Positions 7,883 through 16,651 of a DNA stretch of 64,000 nt are shown one piece after another. This DNA is from DATHTS01 sp041940425 (lineage in GTDB: Bacteria > Acidobacteriota > Blastocatellia > Pyrinomonadales > Pyrinomonadaceae). Where the stretch lies: the NCBI GenBank assembly GCA_041940425.1, contig JBGTSF010000011.1, forward strand, positions 17,271-81,270, read 5' to 3'. The position numbers and the translations under genes were made by a program. Under the pieces are notes generated by a model that did no database searches, was not told the DNA's origin, and saw only the letters and a list, made by a program, of their open reading frames with translations. Positions within the stretch are counted from its first letter, which is position 1, and each line of letters starts with the position of its first letter.

Positions 7883-9055
7883 TTAAAACGATGAAATCAC
7901 CGTTTGAATCGTAAAATACGCCATGATCAAAACGACTAGCCAACCGGCGATCTGCATCCAGAGCGGATGTTGATAATCTCCCGTGATCGCTTTTTTTCTC
8001 GAAGCAATCAAAATCAAAGCCAGACCGATGGGCAAAATAAAGCCGTTGATCGTTCCCGCCCAAACCAGAACCTTGACTGGTCTGCCGATAGAAAGAAAAA
8101 CCAAAGTCGAAAAAATAATAAATCCGATGATAACGAATCGCTCGTAATCTTTTACTTTCGCGTGAAAAGTTTTCAAAAACGAGACCGAAGTGTAAGCCGC
8201 GCCGATGACCGATGTGATCGCCGCCGCCCACATCACAACGCCGAAAATCTTATAGCCGACAATACCCGCCGCGTTTTGAAAAACCGACGCGGGCGGATTA
8301 GCGTCATCAATCGTGAGTCCCATTGCGATCACGCCGAGAGCGGCGAGAAAAAGAAGAAAACGAATGATTGCCGTCAGTAAAATTCCGGTCGCCGCGCTCT
8401 GCGTTACTTCCGGCAGATTTTCTTTTCCCGAAATTCCCGCGTCAATCAGACGATGCGCTCCGGCGAATGTGATATAGCCGCCGACCGTTCCGCCGACCAA
8501 GGTGACGATCATCATCGCGTCAATTTTTTCGGGATAGACGGTGCGAAAAGCGGCTTCGGCGATCGGCGGTTGGGAAACGAAAACGACATAGATTATCAAA
8601 CCGAGCATCACGAAACCGAGCAGTTTGACGAAAAAATCCATCGCTTTCCCGGCTTCTTTGAAACTGAAAATTATTATTCCAACGACTGCGCTGATGATTA
8701 CGCCGTATTCGACATTCAGATCGAAAAGCACGTTCAGACCGAGTCCCGCGCCCGCGATATTGCCGATATTAAACGCCAAACCGCCAAACGCGACGAGCGC
8801 GGCGAGCAGATACCCGCTTCCGAAAATCGTTTGATTGGCAACGTCCTGCGCCCGCCGTTCGCTGACGGTCAAAACGCGCCAGATATTGAGTTGCGCGAAA
8901 ATATCGAGAATGATCGAAAGCAGAATGACAAAGCCGAAACTCGCCGCCAATTGTTTGGTAAAAAGCGAAGTCTGCGTCAGAAATCCCGGACCGACCGCCG
9001 ATGTCGCCATCAAAAAAGCCGCGCCGAGAATTACGGATGAAAAAGATTTTTTCAT
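7883..9055 (-). CDS. NRAMP-superfamily transporter of the YcsG type, in the 5-oxoprolinase operon
   Basis: 390 aa with about 11 hydrophobic helices. The N-terminus (LMATSAVGPGFLTQT) and the last position of the pxpB-pxpC-pxpA operon match the YcsG group known beside the same genes in Bacillus. Classical NRAMP metal transporters have DPGN in helix 1 and an MPH motif in helix 6; here the helix-1 position reads about TKQL and the helix-6 region reads FAGAHRLIDAG, so the metal ligands are missing. I infer an organic substrate, perhaps 5-oxoproline or a related compound; this is unproven. It lies downstream of pxpA across an inverted repeat at 9065-9156. Confidence 0.75.
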   Translation of the reverse strand: MKKSFSSVILGAAFLMATSAVGPGFLTQTSLFTKQLAASFGFVILLSIILDIFAQLNIWRVLTVSERRAQDVANQTIFGSGYLLAALVAFGGLAFNIGNIAGAGLGLNVLFDLNVEYGVIISAVVGIIIFSFKEAGKAMDFFVKLLGFVMLGLIIYVVFVSQPPIAEAAFRTVYPEKIDAMMIVTLVGGTVGGYITFAGAHRLIDAGISGKENLPEVTQSAATGILLTAIIRFLLFLAALGVIAMGLTIDDANPPASVFQNAAGIVGYKIFGVVMWAAAITSVIGAAYTSVSFLKTFHAKVKDYERFVIIGFIIFSTLVFLSIGRPVKVLVWAGTINGFILPIGLALILIASRKKAITGDYQHPLWMQIAGWLVVLIMAYFTIQTVISSF

Positions 9056-9064
9056 TTGGTATTT

Positions 9065-9156
9065 ACCGCAGAGACGCAGAGGAAAATAATCGGGAAATTT
9101 GCATCGGGTTATTCATTAAATCTTTAAAAACCTTTTCGTCTCCGCGTCTCTGCGGT
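9065..9156. repeat. Inverted repeat of the CGCAGAG class
   Basis: ACCGCAGAGACGCAGAGG at 9065-9082 faces its near complement ending at 9156 (CGCGTCTCTGCGGT). It lies between pxpA and the transporter and could form a long hairpin in the operon message. The same words occur at 24575-24636 and 32597-32665. Confidence 0.75.
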
Positions 9157-9168
9157 TCAAATTTTCAT

Positions 9169-9939
9169 TTAAAAGAAATGCCAGATTGCCGAAACTTCGA
9201 TGCCGTTATTTAGCAATCTTTCCCTGATCTTTTTGGCAAACTCCAGCGCGTGTTCGCCGTCGCCGTGAATGCAGATGGTGTCGGCTTTGATCGGAATCTT
9301 TTCGCCGCTCGCCGCCGTTACGGTTTGTTCGGTAATCATCTGCAAAACCTGTGAAATCGCTTGTTCCGTATCATTAATCAAAGCGTTCGATTCGGAACGC
9401 GGCGTTAGATTTCCGCTCGCTTTGTATGTCCGGTCGGCAAAAACTTCGGATGCCGTGTTCAATCCGATTTTTTCGGCTTCGGAAATCAGATGACTTCCCG
9501 ACAATCCGTATAGAATCAAATTCGTGTCCAGAGCTTTGACCGCTTTGGCAATCGCTTTCGCCAGCGTTTCGTCTTTCGCCGCTTGATTGTAAAGCGCGCC
9601 ATGCGGTTTGACGTGGTGGAGCTTTATGCCGAAAGATTCACAGATGCCTTTGAGTGCCGAAATTTGATAAAGCACGATGTCGAAAATTTCTTCGGGCGAA
9701 AGCCGCATCTCGCGCCTGCCGAAGCCCTGCAGATCGGGAAACGACGGGTGCGCGCCGACCGAGACGCCTTTTTTTATCGCGGTTTCGACCGTTTTTCTGA
9801 TCACGGTCGCGTCGCCGGCGTGAAAACCGCAGGCAATATTAACGGACGAAACATAATCCATCAGCGCGGCATCGTCGCCCATTTCCCACGCGCCGAAACT
9901 CTCGCCCATATCGCAGTTGAGATCAATTTTTTTATTCAT
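9169..9939 (-). CDS. pxpA: 5-oxoprolinase subunit A (LamB/YcsF family)
   Basis: 256 aa, full length for the family. The N-terminus IDLNCDMGESFGAWEMGDD and the next motif NIACGFHAGD are the family signature, with VKPHGALYN further on. With PxpB and PxpC it forms the prokaryotic ATP-dependent 5-oxoprolinase, which opens pyroglutamate, a common damage product of glutamine and glutamate, to glutamate. The ATG overlaps the end of pxpC by 4 bp, indicating translational coupling. The order is pxpB-pxpC-pxpA. Confidence 0.93.
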   Translation of the reverse strand: MNKKIDLNCDMGESFGAWEMGDDAALMDYVSSVNIACGFHAGDATVIRKTVETAIKKGVSVGAHPSFPDLQGFGRREMRLSPEEIFDIVLYQISALKGICESFGIKLHHVKPHGALYNQAAKDETLAKAIAKAVKALDTNLILYGLSGSHLISEAEKIGLNTASEVFADRTYKASGNLTPRSESNALINDTEQAISQVLQMITEQTVTAASGEKIPIKADTICIHGDGEHALEFAKKIRERLLNNGIEVSAIWHFF

Positions 9940-10898
9940 TGCTTAAATGCAAATTTACTTCCGATTCGCAGGAAATTCAAATCTTTTTCGTGTTCGAACA
10001 AAAGATTTTCGGCTTCTTCGATAGAAATCAGATGAAATCCCACCCTGTCATTCGCGCCGAGCTGCGCCATCAATGGCAGATCAATCGAGATAATATTTCC
10101 GAGCCGCGGATAGCCGCCCGTCGTTTGATGATCCGCCATCAAAACGATCATCTGACCACCGGGCAAAAGCTGGATCGTGCCGAAATCAACGGCGGACGAA
10201 ACGAGTTCTTTTTTCTCCAAAAGATAAAGCGGCTTGCCTTCGAGCCGGAAACCCATCCGGTTCGAATCTTTTGAAACCGTAAAAGTTTCCGCTAAAAAAT
10301 CCCGCTCGCTCAGTGCCGTTAAACTGTCAAACTCCGCGCCCTTGATGATCCGAACGGTCGGGAAACGGCTGTAAAAGGGAAGAAGGTTATTGGAAATTTT
10401 GAGTTTTGAGTTTTGAGTTTTGAGTTTTGTTTTTTGGTTAAATTCTATCCGGTCGGCGGTTTCTAATTTTCTGCCGTTGAAACCGCCGATTTTTGCCGTC
10501 AGATTTGTGCTTCGGCTGTCGAGCCATTTTTCGATTTTGAAGCCGCCTCGAATCGCCAGATAACAGCGGTTGCCGGAAATTTTTTCGGGAAATTTTAAAA
10601 TGCCGCCGGTTTCGGCAAATTGAATTTTCCAGTTTTCAGCCGGTTCATCGTTTAATCTCGCGCCGAAATTCGCGCCGCCGAGGGCGAAGACGGCATTTTG
10701 CTCAAATAAAATTTCCGGGGCGGGAAAATGCATTTCGATTGCGGCTTCCGCTTCATCATTGCCGAGCAAAATATTGATCAAACGCAGAGCGGTCTTGTCC
10801 ATCGCGCCGTTCGGGTTGATACCGAAACGCCGGAAACCGTTTCTGCCCGCGTCCTGAACGGTCGAAAGTAAGCCTGATTTTTTAATTAATAAACTCAT
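9936..10898 (-). CDS. pxpC: 5-oxoprolinase subunit C (biotin-dependent carboxyltransferase domain, KipA type)
   Basis: 320 aa. It begins LLIKKSGLLSTVQDAGRNGF, the usual PxpC/KipA start, followed by GINPNGAMDKTALRL. Late motifs VDFGTIQLLPGGQMI and DHQTTGGYPRLG are also characteristic. It is a cyclophilin-like carboxyltransferase-fold subunit that works with PxpB and PxpA on 5-oxoproline. An oddity is a four-unit heptamer repeat at 10397-10428 that adds a Lys/Gln/Asn-rich loop (KLKTQNSKLK) in mid-protein. The frame is kept, so the protein is probably still functional. The start abuts the pxpB stop. Confidence 0.92.
   Translation of the reverse strand: MSLLIKKSGLLSTVQDAGRNGFRRFGINPNGAMDKTALRLINILLGNDEAEAAIEMHFPAPEILFEQNAVFALGGANFGARLNDEPAENWKIQFAETGGILKFPEKISGNRCYLAIRGGFKIEKWLDSRSTNLTAKIGGFNGRKLETADRIEFNQKTKLKTQNSKLKISNNLLPFYSRFPTVRIIKGAEFDSLTALSERDFLAETFTVSKDSNRMGFRLEGKPLYLLEKKELVSSAVDFGTIQLLPGGQMIVLMADHQTTGGYPRLGNIISIDLPLMAQLGANDRVGFHLISIEEAENLLFEHEKDLNFLRIGSKFAFKQ
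10397..10428. repeat. Heptamer repeat inside pxpC
   Basis: Four tandem copies of TTTTGAG plus TTTT lie within the pxpC reading frame. On the coding strand they read AAAACTC units, and three units give seven codons (KLKTQNS). The same heptamer occurs at the start of the MNIO gene at 35047-35083. Confidence 0.9.
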
Positions 10899-11579
10899 CT
10901 ATTTCGTCACGAATTTTACTAAATCTCCGGCTTGCAGAAAGGTCGGATTTTTTTCGTTCGGTGTAAAAAGTTCGGTGTCGGTTCTGCCGATGATCTGCCA
11001 GCCGCCGGGCGATTCGAGCGGGTAGATTCCCGTCTGATTTCCGGCGATTCCGACACTGCCTTTCGGCACATTCAGCCGCGGTTTGTCTTTTCGCCGAAGG
11101 GCGATTCGATCGTCAACTTCGCCCATATACGCAAAACCTGGCAGAAAACCGAGCATAAAAACACGGTAAGTTTTCGATGTAAAAATTTCGATAATTTTCT
11201 TTTTGGATAAATTTTTTTCGCCGGAAATATATTCCAAATCGAGCGCGTATTCATCGCGGCAGTCAAATAAAATTTCGATCTCGCGCGGCTTTTTTTTACT
11301 TTTCACCACTAAATTTTCCAGAGCTTTTTCCAGATAGTTTCTGACCGTAAGAAATGCCGTCGGCGAAGCCGGGAAATTTTTTCTGACGACCGTCGGATCG
11401 AAAAAAACAGTCAGCGATGAATAAGCGGGAACGATTTCTCTCAGTCCGCAGAGAGGCTTCTGTTCGATATAATCAGCTAAAGCAAGAACTACTTGATTCG
11501 TTTCGGGCGAGATCGAATTCCCGAAACTCGCGGTAACTGAAAATTCGCTTACCGAAAAAAATTGCGGTTTGTCATTCAC
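10899..11579 (-). CDS. pxpB: 5-oxoprolinase subunit B (allophanate hydrolase subunit 1 domain, KipI type)
   Basis: 226 aa from a GTG start at 11579; no in-frame ATG fits better. Motifs of the family: IVPAYSSLTVFFDP near residue 65, then LGFLPGFAYMGEVD, PRLNVPKGSVGIAGNQTGIY and ESPGGWQIIGRT. It is the first gene of the operon and partners PxpC. The 169-bp spacer to the divergent TonB receptor gene is AT-rich and must hold both promoters, but I could not pick convincing -35/-10 boxes. Confidence 0.92.
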   Translation of the reverse strand: MNDKPQFFSVSEFSVTASFGNSISPETNQVVLALADYIEQKPLCGLREIVPAYSSLTVFFDPTVVRKNFPASPTAFLTVRNYLEKALENLVVKSKKKPREIEILFDCRDEYALDLEYISGEKNLSKKKIIEIFTSKTYRVFMLGFLPGFAYMGEVDDRIALRRKDKPRLNVPKGSVGIAGNQTGIYPLESPGGWQIIGRTDTELFTPNEKNPTFLQAGDLVKFVTK

Positions 11580-11748
11580 GATTCAAATAGTATTCGCTTT
11601 TTTCGAGAAAGTGAATTTCTAAATTTCACACAGGTTAGACAATTTAAAATAACTTATTAGAAATTTTGATTATTTGCGCGCTTAGTTATTCGCATTTCAA
11701 ATAATATAGTTTTAAAAGTTCACAAAGTATTTATTTTATCGAGGTTTT

Positions 11749-14061
11749 ATGAAAACAAAAATTTCAGCAACATTTTTAATAATCTTATTATCAATCGCGG
11801 TATTCGCGCAGAACAGGGAAATTAGCGGAACCGTAATTGATTCGAACGGCGCGGCGGTCGCTGGCGCGAGCATCGTTTTACGGAACAAAAAGACGGGATT
11901 GGAACGGGTTGTCGAAACCGATCTGGAGGGAAATTTTAAATTCGGAGCGGAAACGAATGACGAATATGTGATCATCGTTGATGCCACCGGATTCGAGAGA
12001 TTTTCCGAACCTGTAACTTCGGACAAAACGCAAATAAGACTTTCCGTTTCGCCGCTTCAAGCCGAAACGACCGTTTATTCCGGTTCGCGTCAGGCAGAAC
12101 TGCAGGAAAGTCTGAATACAAAAGTCGAGGTCGTAACGCGGCGCGAAATCCGTGATACGGGATATGAAACCGTCGGCGAAGTGCTAAAGGAAGTTCCGGG
12201 CGTGCAAACCCGTCTCGGTTCGGATACGGGAACGACAAGCGCGGTCGCGGGCGAACAGATTCAAGGCATCGGTTCGCGTCAGGCGCTTGTATTAATTGAC
12301 GGTTTTCCGGTCATCGCGGCGCGCGGTATCAAGAGCGGAAATATCAATCTCGACCGCCAGTCGGTCGGTAAGATCGAGCAGATCGAGGTCGTCAAAGGCG
12401 CGGCTTCGGCTCTCTACGGCTCGGATGCGATCGGCGGCGTGGTCAATCTCATCACGCGCGAACCGAACAAACCGCTTGAGGGAGCCGTAACGGTTTCGGG
12501 TGGTAATTTCGGCGTTTTCGACCCGCGCGGAGAACTCGGTTTTAAGAAAAATAATTTCGGCGGATTTTTCAGCGTCGGACGCACCAAGCGAAATGAATTC
12601 GATCTGACGCCGACGACGTTCGACACGACGGGTGCGGGATTTAACCGCGAAAATTATTTTGCGAAACTGAAATACGAATTCACGCCCGGATTCAATCTCG
12701 TCGGGTTCGCCGACATCTACACGGGCGACGCGAAAGGGCGTTCCCTGAGCGAACCTTTTTTCAGTTCAAATCCGAACGCTCCGCCGTTTTCCTTGCCGCA
12801 GTTCGATCATATCCGAGACACGACGCAAAACTACGGTTTGACCGCCAACTGGTCGCCGAATGCGCGGACGGTTTTTCAGGCGCGCGGATATTTTTCGCGT
12901 TACGACGAGATCGGAACGACAACGCTGACGAGCGGAACATCATTTCCCGACGACAATCTTTTTCAGAGATACGGCAGGCTCGACGCTTCGGCTCTTTACA
13001 TCTGGGGCGAACGCCAGATCATCCAATTCGGCGGCGAATGGACGACCGACCGCTACAGCGGGTTTAACCGCCTGCGCGACAATTCGGGCGAACGCGCCGA
13101 CACGCGCACGGTTTGGGGACAGGATAAGATCAGCCTGACAAATTGGGCGACGCTGACCGTCGGTTTGCGGTATGACGATCATTCGATTTTCGGTTCGGCG
13201 GTTTCGCCGAAAGTCGGTTTGAATATCCGAGCGACCGACCGCATCAATCTTCGCGCCTCGTGGGGACGCGGCTTTCGCGCTCCCGATCTCGGACAGCTTT
13301 ATTACCGTTTTTACAATGTCTCGAACTTTTATCAGGTGTTCGGAAATCCGAATCTCAGACCCGAACATTCGGGTTCGTGGCAGGTCGGCGCGGAGTATTC
13401 TTCCACCAAAAAGACGTATCGTTTCGGCGTTAATTTTTTCAGAAATGATGTTAAAAATCTGATCGAGGCGGAAAATTTCGGATTCGTGTTTTCGACCGCT
13501 CAGGCAAACGGGATTTTGCGAAGTCAGGGACTCGATCCGGCTGATTATTCGGTGCGTCTGTTCCGGCTTTTGCTGATCTACAATAACCTTTCAAACGTCT
13601 ATACGCAGGGCGTCGAAACGGATTTCGACATAAAACTGCCGAAAAATTTCTTTGCCGGCGGCGCATACACTTATCTCGACGCGCGAAACAAGGAAACGGG
13701 CGAATATCTGCCGGAACGGATTAGAAATCAAGCGTTTTTAAAACTCGGGTATGACAACCAGACACTCGGATTTCGCGGAAATGTCAGGGCGAGCTTCTAT
13801 TCCGGCTGGACGGCTTCGTCGCTTTCCAACCGCGCTCTGCAAACCGAACTCGAATCCGAACCGTTTCAGCTTTTCGACGTTTACGGTGCGAAAACTGTCA
13901 AAAAAGGTTTCGAGGTTTTTGGAACTATCGAGAATATTTTTGATAACCGGGATGCGAACATCGGAAAATTCGATTCTTTCGGAAGACCGCTGCCGATCGT
14001 CCGTCCCGACATCGGAAGAACTTTCCGCGTTGGTGTAAGATACGGTTTTTCGAGAGATTAG
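11749..14061 (+). CDS. TonB-dependent outer-membrane receptor with carboxypeptidase-regulatory-like N-domain
   Basis: 770 aa. A signal peptide (about 1-20, ending FAQ) is followed by a small beta domain (about 22-95; EISGTVIDSNGAAVAGASI), then the plug (about 115-225), including VLIDGFPV and KGAASALYGSDAIGGVVN, and a C-terminal barrel from about 240 to the end. Such receptors take up iron chelates, cobalamin or sugars using TonB energy. The plug is closest in feel to BtuB/FepA-type receptors, but no substrate can be named. No cobalamin riboswitch is visible upstream. TonB/ExbBD genes are not in the window. Confidence 0.88.
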   Translation: MKTKISATFLIILLSIAVFAQNREISGTVIDSNGAAVAGASIVLRNKKTGLERVVETDLEGNFKFGAETNDEYVIIVDATGFERFSEPVTSDKTQIRLSVSPLQAETTVYSGSRQAELQESLNTKVEVVTRREIRDTGYETVGEVLKEVPGVQTRLGSDTGTTSAVAGEQIQGIGSRQALVLIDGFPVIAARGIKSGNINLDRQSVGKIEQIEVVKGAASALYGSDAIGGVVNLITREPNKPLEGAVTVSGGNFGVFDPRGELGFKKNNFGGFFSVGRTKRNEFDLTPTTFDTTGAGFNRENYFAKLKYEFTPGFNLVGFADIYTGDAKGRSLSEPFFSSNPNAPPFSLPQFDHIRDTTQNYGLTANWSPNARTVFQARGYFSRYDEIGTTTLTSGTSFPDDNLFQRYGRLDASALYIWGERQIIQFGGEWTTDRYSGFNRLRDNSGERADTRTVWGQDKISLTNWATLTVGLRYDDHSIFGSAVSPKVGLNIRATDRINLRASWGRGFRAPDLGQLYYRFYNVSNFYQVFGNPNLRPEHSGSWQVGAEYSSTKKTYRFGVNFFRNDVKNLIEAENFGFVFSTAQANGILRSQGLDPADYSVRLFRLLLIYNNLSNVYTQGVETDFDIKLPKNFFAGGAYTYLDARNKETGEYLPERIRNQAFLKLGYDNQTLGFRGNVRASFYSGWTASSLSNRALQTELESEPFQLFDVYGAKTVKKGFEVFGTIENIFDNRDANIGKFDSFGRPLPIVRPDIGRTFRVGVRYGFSRD

Positions 14062-14071
14062 GGTAAAAAAT

Positions 14072-14144
14072 TAACAGGGGTGAACAGGATAGACAGTAAT
14101 TTAAAAAAAGTTCTATTATCCTTTTTATCCCTTTCATCCCTGTT
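14072..14144. repeat. Imperfect inverted repeat between convergent genes
   Basis: AACAGG/GGATAG-type words at 14072-14097 face ATCC/CCTGTT-type words at 14112-14144, followed by a T run. It sits between the TonB receptor stop and the CAP-gene stop and could act as a two-way terminator. Confidence 0.6.
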
Positions 14145-14152
14145 AGTTTTTT

Positions 14153-14671
14153 TTATTTCAAAAAGACCTGTGTGATATAAATTCTGCCCGCACGATCCGA
14201 GGCGATGCCGATGCCGGTCGTTGTCCATTCCGGGTTGAGCATATTTTTTTTGTGGGTGCTGGATCGCATCCAGCCGTTGACAGCAAGGTTTGAAAATTCG
14301 CCGTAGCCTTCATAGAAAAAAAGATTTTCGCCGATCAACGTCCAGCCGCGAAGTCCGAAATTCTCGGCGCGGTCAACGACCGACTTGCCGCGCCGGTCGT
14401 GATGGGAGAAAAAATTTCCGCGCGCCATTTCTGCCGAATAACGCCGCGCCATTTCCGCCACGTCGTCATCCCAATACAAATCTTGTAAACGGCTTTTTCG
14501 TCGGCGATTATTTATCAGCCCGTAAATTTCGAATTCTTCGCCGGAAAAATCCGTTTTCGAAGCCCGGTAATTTTCGTTTCGTCTTTGTGCCGAGATTTCG
14601 GATGTCAAAAACGTAAGATTCAGCGGCAGAAATGCGGCGCATAAAAGCGCGGCAAAAAACTTTCGTTTCAT
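14153..14671 (-). CDS. Secreted CAP (SCP/PR-1) domain protein
   Basis: 172 aa with a signal peptide (about 1-28). The CAP domain fills the rest: LINNRRRKSRLQDLYWDDD at its start, the histidine in ARGNFFSHHD, the GENLF motif and the closing GIGIASDRAGRIYITQVF. Bacterial CAP proteins are extracytoplasmic and of unknown biochemical role. A second CAP gene lies at 16066-16647 on the same strand; they are paralogues. Convergent with the TonB receptor gene. Confidence 0.85.
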   Translation of the reverse strand: MKRKFFAALLCAAFLPLNLTFLTSEISAQRRNENYRASKTDFSGEEFEIYGLINNRRRKSRLQDLYWDDDVAEMARRYSAEMARGNFFSHHDRRGKSVVDRAENFGLRGWTLIGENLFFYEGYGEFSNLAVNGWMRSSTHKKNMLNPEWTTTGIGIASDRAGRIYITQVFLK

Positions 14672-14772
14672 TAAAAATTTTTCCTCGAACGTCAGAATTT
14701 TAGGGGTTAAAGGGGAAAGCTGTTTTCAAATATACTAGATGCGGAAAGACGGCGGCAAGTTTTCCGCGTGTA

Positions 14773-15237
14773 TTAATTCGGGGCGGATAAGGTTTCTCTT
14801 TCCTGTCTGGTCCACTCGCAGACGGTTTTTATTTCATCGCCGGAAAGTTTCGCGTCCCAGTGAATCCACAGATACGACGGCAGAGGCATTTCACGCGATT
14901 CGATCATCTCACAGATTTCATCGAGTTTATGATCTTTGCGGTTCGCGTCGTAAGTGTTCCATTTTGAAAAGTTCATCTCGCTCCGCCCGTGTTCGATATG
15001 TTCGGCGAGAAACCACGACGCCGGCGCAATATTGGAATACCACGGGAAAACCGTTTCGTTCGAATGACAATCACTGCACGAGCGAACAAGAATCGCCTTT
15101 ACGTTTTCGGGAACCTGATTTCCGCTAAAAAGATTTTCGCTGTCGGAAACCGGCGGGTTCGTAAAATCCGGGCGGTAAAACTGGATAGCGGCAAAAGCGA
15201 TAAACAAAACGATAACGGCGATTTTCAGATATTTCAT
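14773..15237 (-). CDS. Haem-binding domain protein (monohaem c-type, periplasmic)
   Basis: 154 aa. An uncleaved-looking hydrophobic helix (about 4-20) is followed by a single c-type haem site, CSDCH, in the context SCSDCHSNETVFPWYSN. After it come APASWFLAEHIEHGR and NFSKW, the pattern of the haem-binding domain family (Haem_bd). The late EMPLPSYLWIHWDA stretch may hold the axial Met. Probably an inner-membrane-anchored electron carrier or sensor facing the periplasm. No cytochrome partner is adjacent. Confidence 0.82.
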   Translation of the reverse strand: MKYLKIAVIVLFIAFAAIQFYRPDFTNPPVSDSENLFSGNQVPENVKAILVRSCSDCHSNETVFPWYSNIAPASWFLAEHIEHGRSEMNFSKWNTYDANRKDHKLDEICEMIESREMPLPSYLWIHWDAKLSGDEIKTVCEWTRQERETLSAPN

Positions 15238-15355
15238 TACAGTCTAATTATTATTTTTTTTAACCGCCGCCGCAAATTTTTTTTCAACGTCAGGCAAACG
15301 AAAAAAAACATTGAAGAAAATTTTGAAGTTGGATTAAAATTCAAATCAATAAAAA

Positions 15356-15829
15356 ATGGCTGAATTGATTTCACTAAATTTTGAAAACATAAATTTACCG
15401 CAGTCCGAAACAAGCCGGATCGGAAAAACCGGCGAGGATTTGGCGGCGGTTTTTTTGGCGAGAAACGGCTACGATCTGGTTATAAGCAATTTCAAAGTGC
15501 CGATCGGTAGAAATCGTCCCGGGGTTCAGATTTCCGGCGAGATAGATTTGATCGCTTTGGAAAAAGACGTTTTGTGTTTTATCGAAGTAAAAACCAGAAA
15601 CTCGGACGAATTTTCAACTCCGCTGTCGGCGGTTGATCTGCGTAAACAGAGACAGATCACGCGGACGGCGCGCGTTTACCGGAAAATATTCAGCCTGCAA
15701 AATTTCAAATTTCGATACGATGTCGTCGGCATCGTTCTCAACGGCAGAAAAGCCCCGAAGATCGAAATCTTCAAAGGCTTCTGGACGGATGAAAAGTTTA
15801 AGAAAAAATTTTGGGCGGACGATTTTTAA
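15356..15829 (+). CDS. yraN: YraN/UPF0102 family nuclease-like protein
   Basis: 157 aa. The core motifs of the family are present: GKTGEDLAAVFLARNGY near residue 22, then GEIDLIALEKD and FIEVKTR, a restriction-endonuclease-like D-ExK arrangement, and LRKQRQI. Residues 45-58 (VPIGRNRPGVQIS) are a short insert before GEIDL. Molecular role is unsettled in the family, with possible DNA repair or replication functions. It lies alone, with a terminator-like hairpin from 15860. Confidence 0.85.
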   Translation: MAELISLNFENINLPQSETSRIGKTGEDLAAVFLARNGYDLVISNFKVPIGRNRPGVQISGEIDLIALEKDVLCFIEVKTRNSDEFSTPLSAVDLRKQRQITRTARVYRKIFSLQNFKFRYDVVGIVLNGRKAPKIEIFKGFWTDEKFKKKFWADDF

Positions 15830-15859
15830 TTTACCGTTAGTGCGGAATAAGACATGATC

Positions 15860-15943
15860 GCCGCAAAAAAGCGCAAAATTTACAAAAAGTGCATTAAAAA
15901 ATTATTTCTTTTTGTGGTTTATGTGCTTTTTTGCGGCTTTTTT
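15860..15943 (+). terminator. Long hairpin after yraN
   Basis: GCCGCAAAAAAGCGC at 15860-15874 pairs with GTGCTTTTTTGCGGC at 15923-15937 (one mismatch), followed by T's. The enclosed AT-rich sequence also holds smaller complementary words. An 81-codon frame across it (from 15854) is judged spurious. Confidence 0.6.
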
Positions 15944-16065
15944 ACTCCGTTAATTTTAAAAAACAACACGGAGAAAATGCCGAAAAAACGCGCTGAGAAA
16001 GGTAGTCAATCCGGCAAATCTCCGTATTTCTCCGCCTTTACAGACAAAGAATCTGTTTGTGGCAA

Positions 16066-16647
16066 TTATCTTCTGACCAGAAAAACCTGCGTAAAATAAA
16101 ACGAACCGTCGTTTGCCACAGCGACACCGACGGCGGATTCCTTCCAGCGGTTATTTAAAATATTTTCGCGGTGCGAGGTTGACTGCATCCAGCGTTCGAC
16201 GGCGAATTCGACAGGTTTTTCGTAACCGCGATTGTAGGCGATATTTTCACCGATCGCTTTCCAGCGGCTAAGTCCGCACAGATCGGCGCGGTCGTTGACC
16301 ATCAAACCGTCAATCCCGGTATGGCTGAAAAATTTGTATTTTGCCATATTTTCGGAGTGCATCCGCGCGATCCGAGCCACATCATCATTCCATTCGAGCG
16401 GCGGCAAACTTTTTGCGGCACGTTTAGAGTTCAGCAGATTGAAGGCTTGTCTTTCGAGGTCAAGGGTTGAAAATGCGGAATTTGAACTGACGATGATCGC
16501 CTTTTTTTCGGCTTCTACATAGCGCGGGCGGGATTCGCTGGAATCGGTGCCGGAGTATTGCGCGGAAACGCCCAGACTAAAAACAGTAAGAAGCAATGCG
16601 AGTAAAATGATTCGGCGGAAATACAGGTATTTGGAATGATTGTTCAT
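16066..16647 (-). CDS. Secreted CAP (SCP/PR-1) domain protein under a GEMM riboswitch
   Basis: 193 aa with a signal peptide (about 1-29, ending SAQ). The CAP domain spans about 60-190: LLNSKRAAKSLPPLEWNDDV, FSHTGIDG, GENIAYNRGY and VGVAVANDGSFYFTQVF. It is a paralogue of the gene at 14153-14671, with similar spacing of the cavity residues. What sets it apart is its leader: a c-di-GMP-I type aptamer at 16652-16750 ends just before the start codon, and its last helix contains the Shine-Dalgarno GAGG. Expression is therefore probably tied to the cyclic dinucleotide level, as in surface or motility genes. Confidence 0.85.
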   Translation of the reverse strand: MNNHSKYLYFRRIILLALLLTVFSLGVSAQYSGTDSSESRPRYVEAEKKAIIVSSNSAFSTLDLERQAFNLLNSKRAAKSLPPLEWNDDVARIARMHSENMAKYKFFSHTGIDGLMVNDRADLCGLSRWKAIGENIAYNRGYEKPVEFAVERWMQSTSHRENILNNRWKESAVGVAVANDGSFYFTQVFLVRR

Positions 16648-16651
16648 TGAA

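Noticed and set aside
8453..9040. 195-codon plus-strand frame
   Set aside because: Antisense to the NRAMP-like transporter; composition is that of a shadow frame.
11580..11748. Cobalamin riboswitch upstream of the TonB receptor
   Set aside because: The 169-bp AT-rich spacer has no B12-box-like sequence.
15854..16099. 81-codon frame behind yraN
   Set aside because: It covers a long hairpin and a repeat-like segment; composition and lack of a start site argue against a gene.
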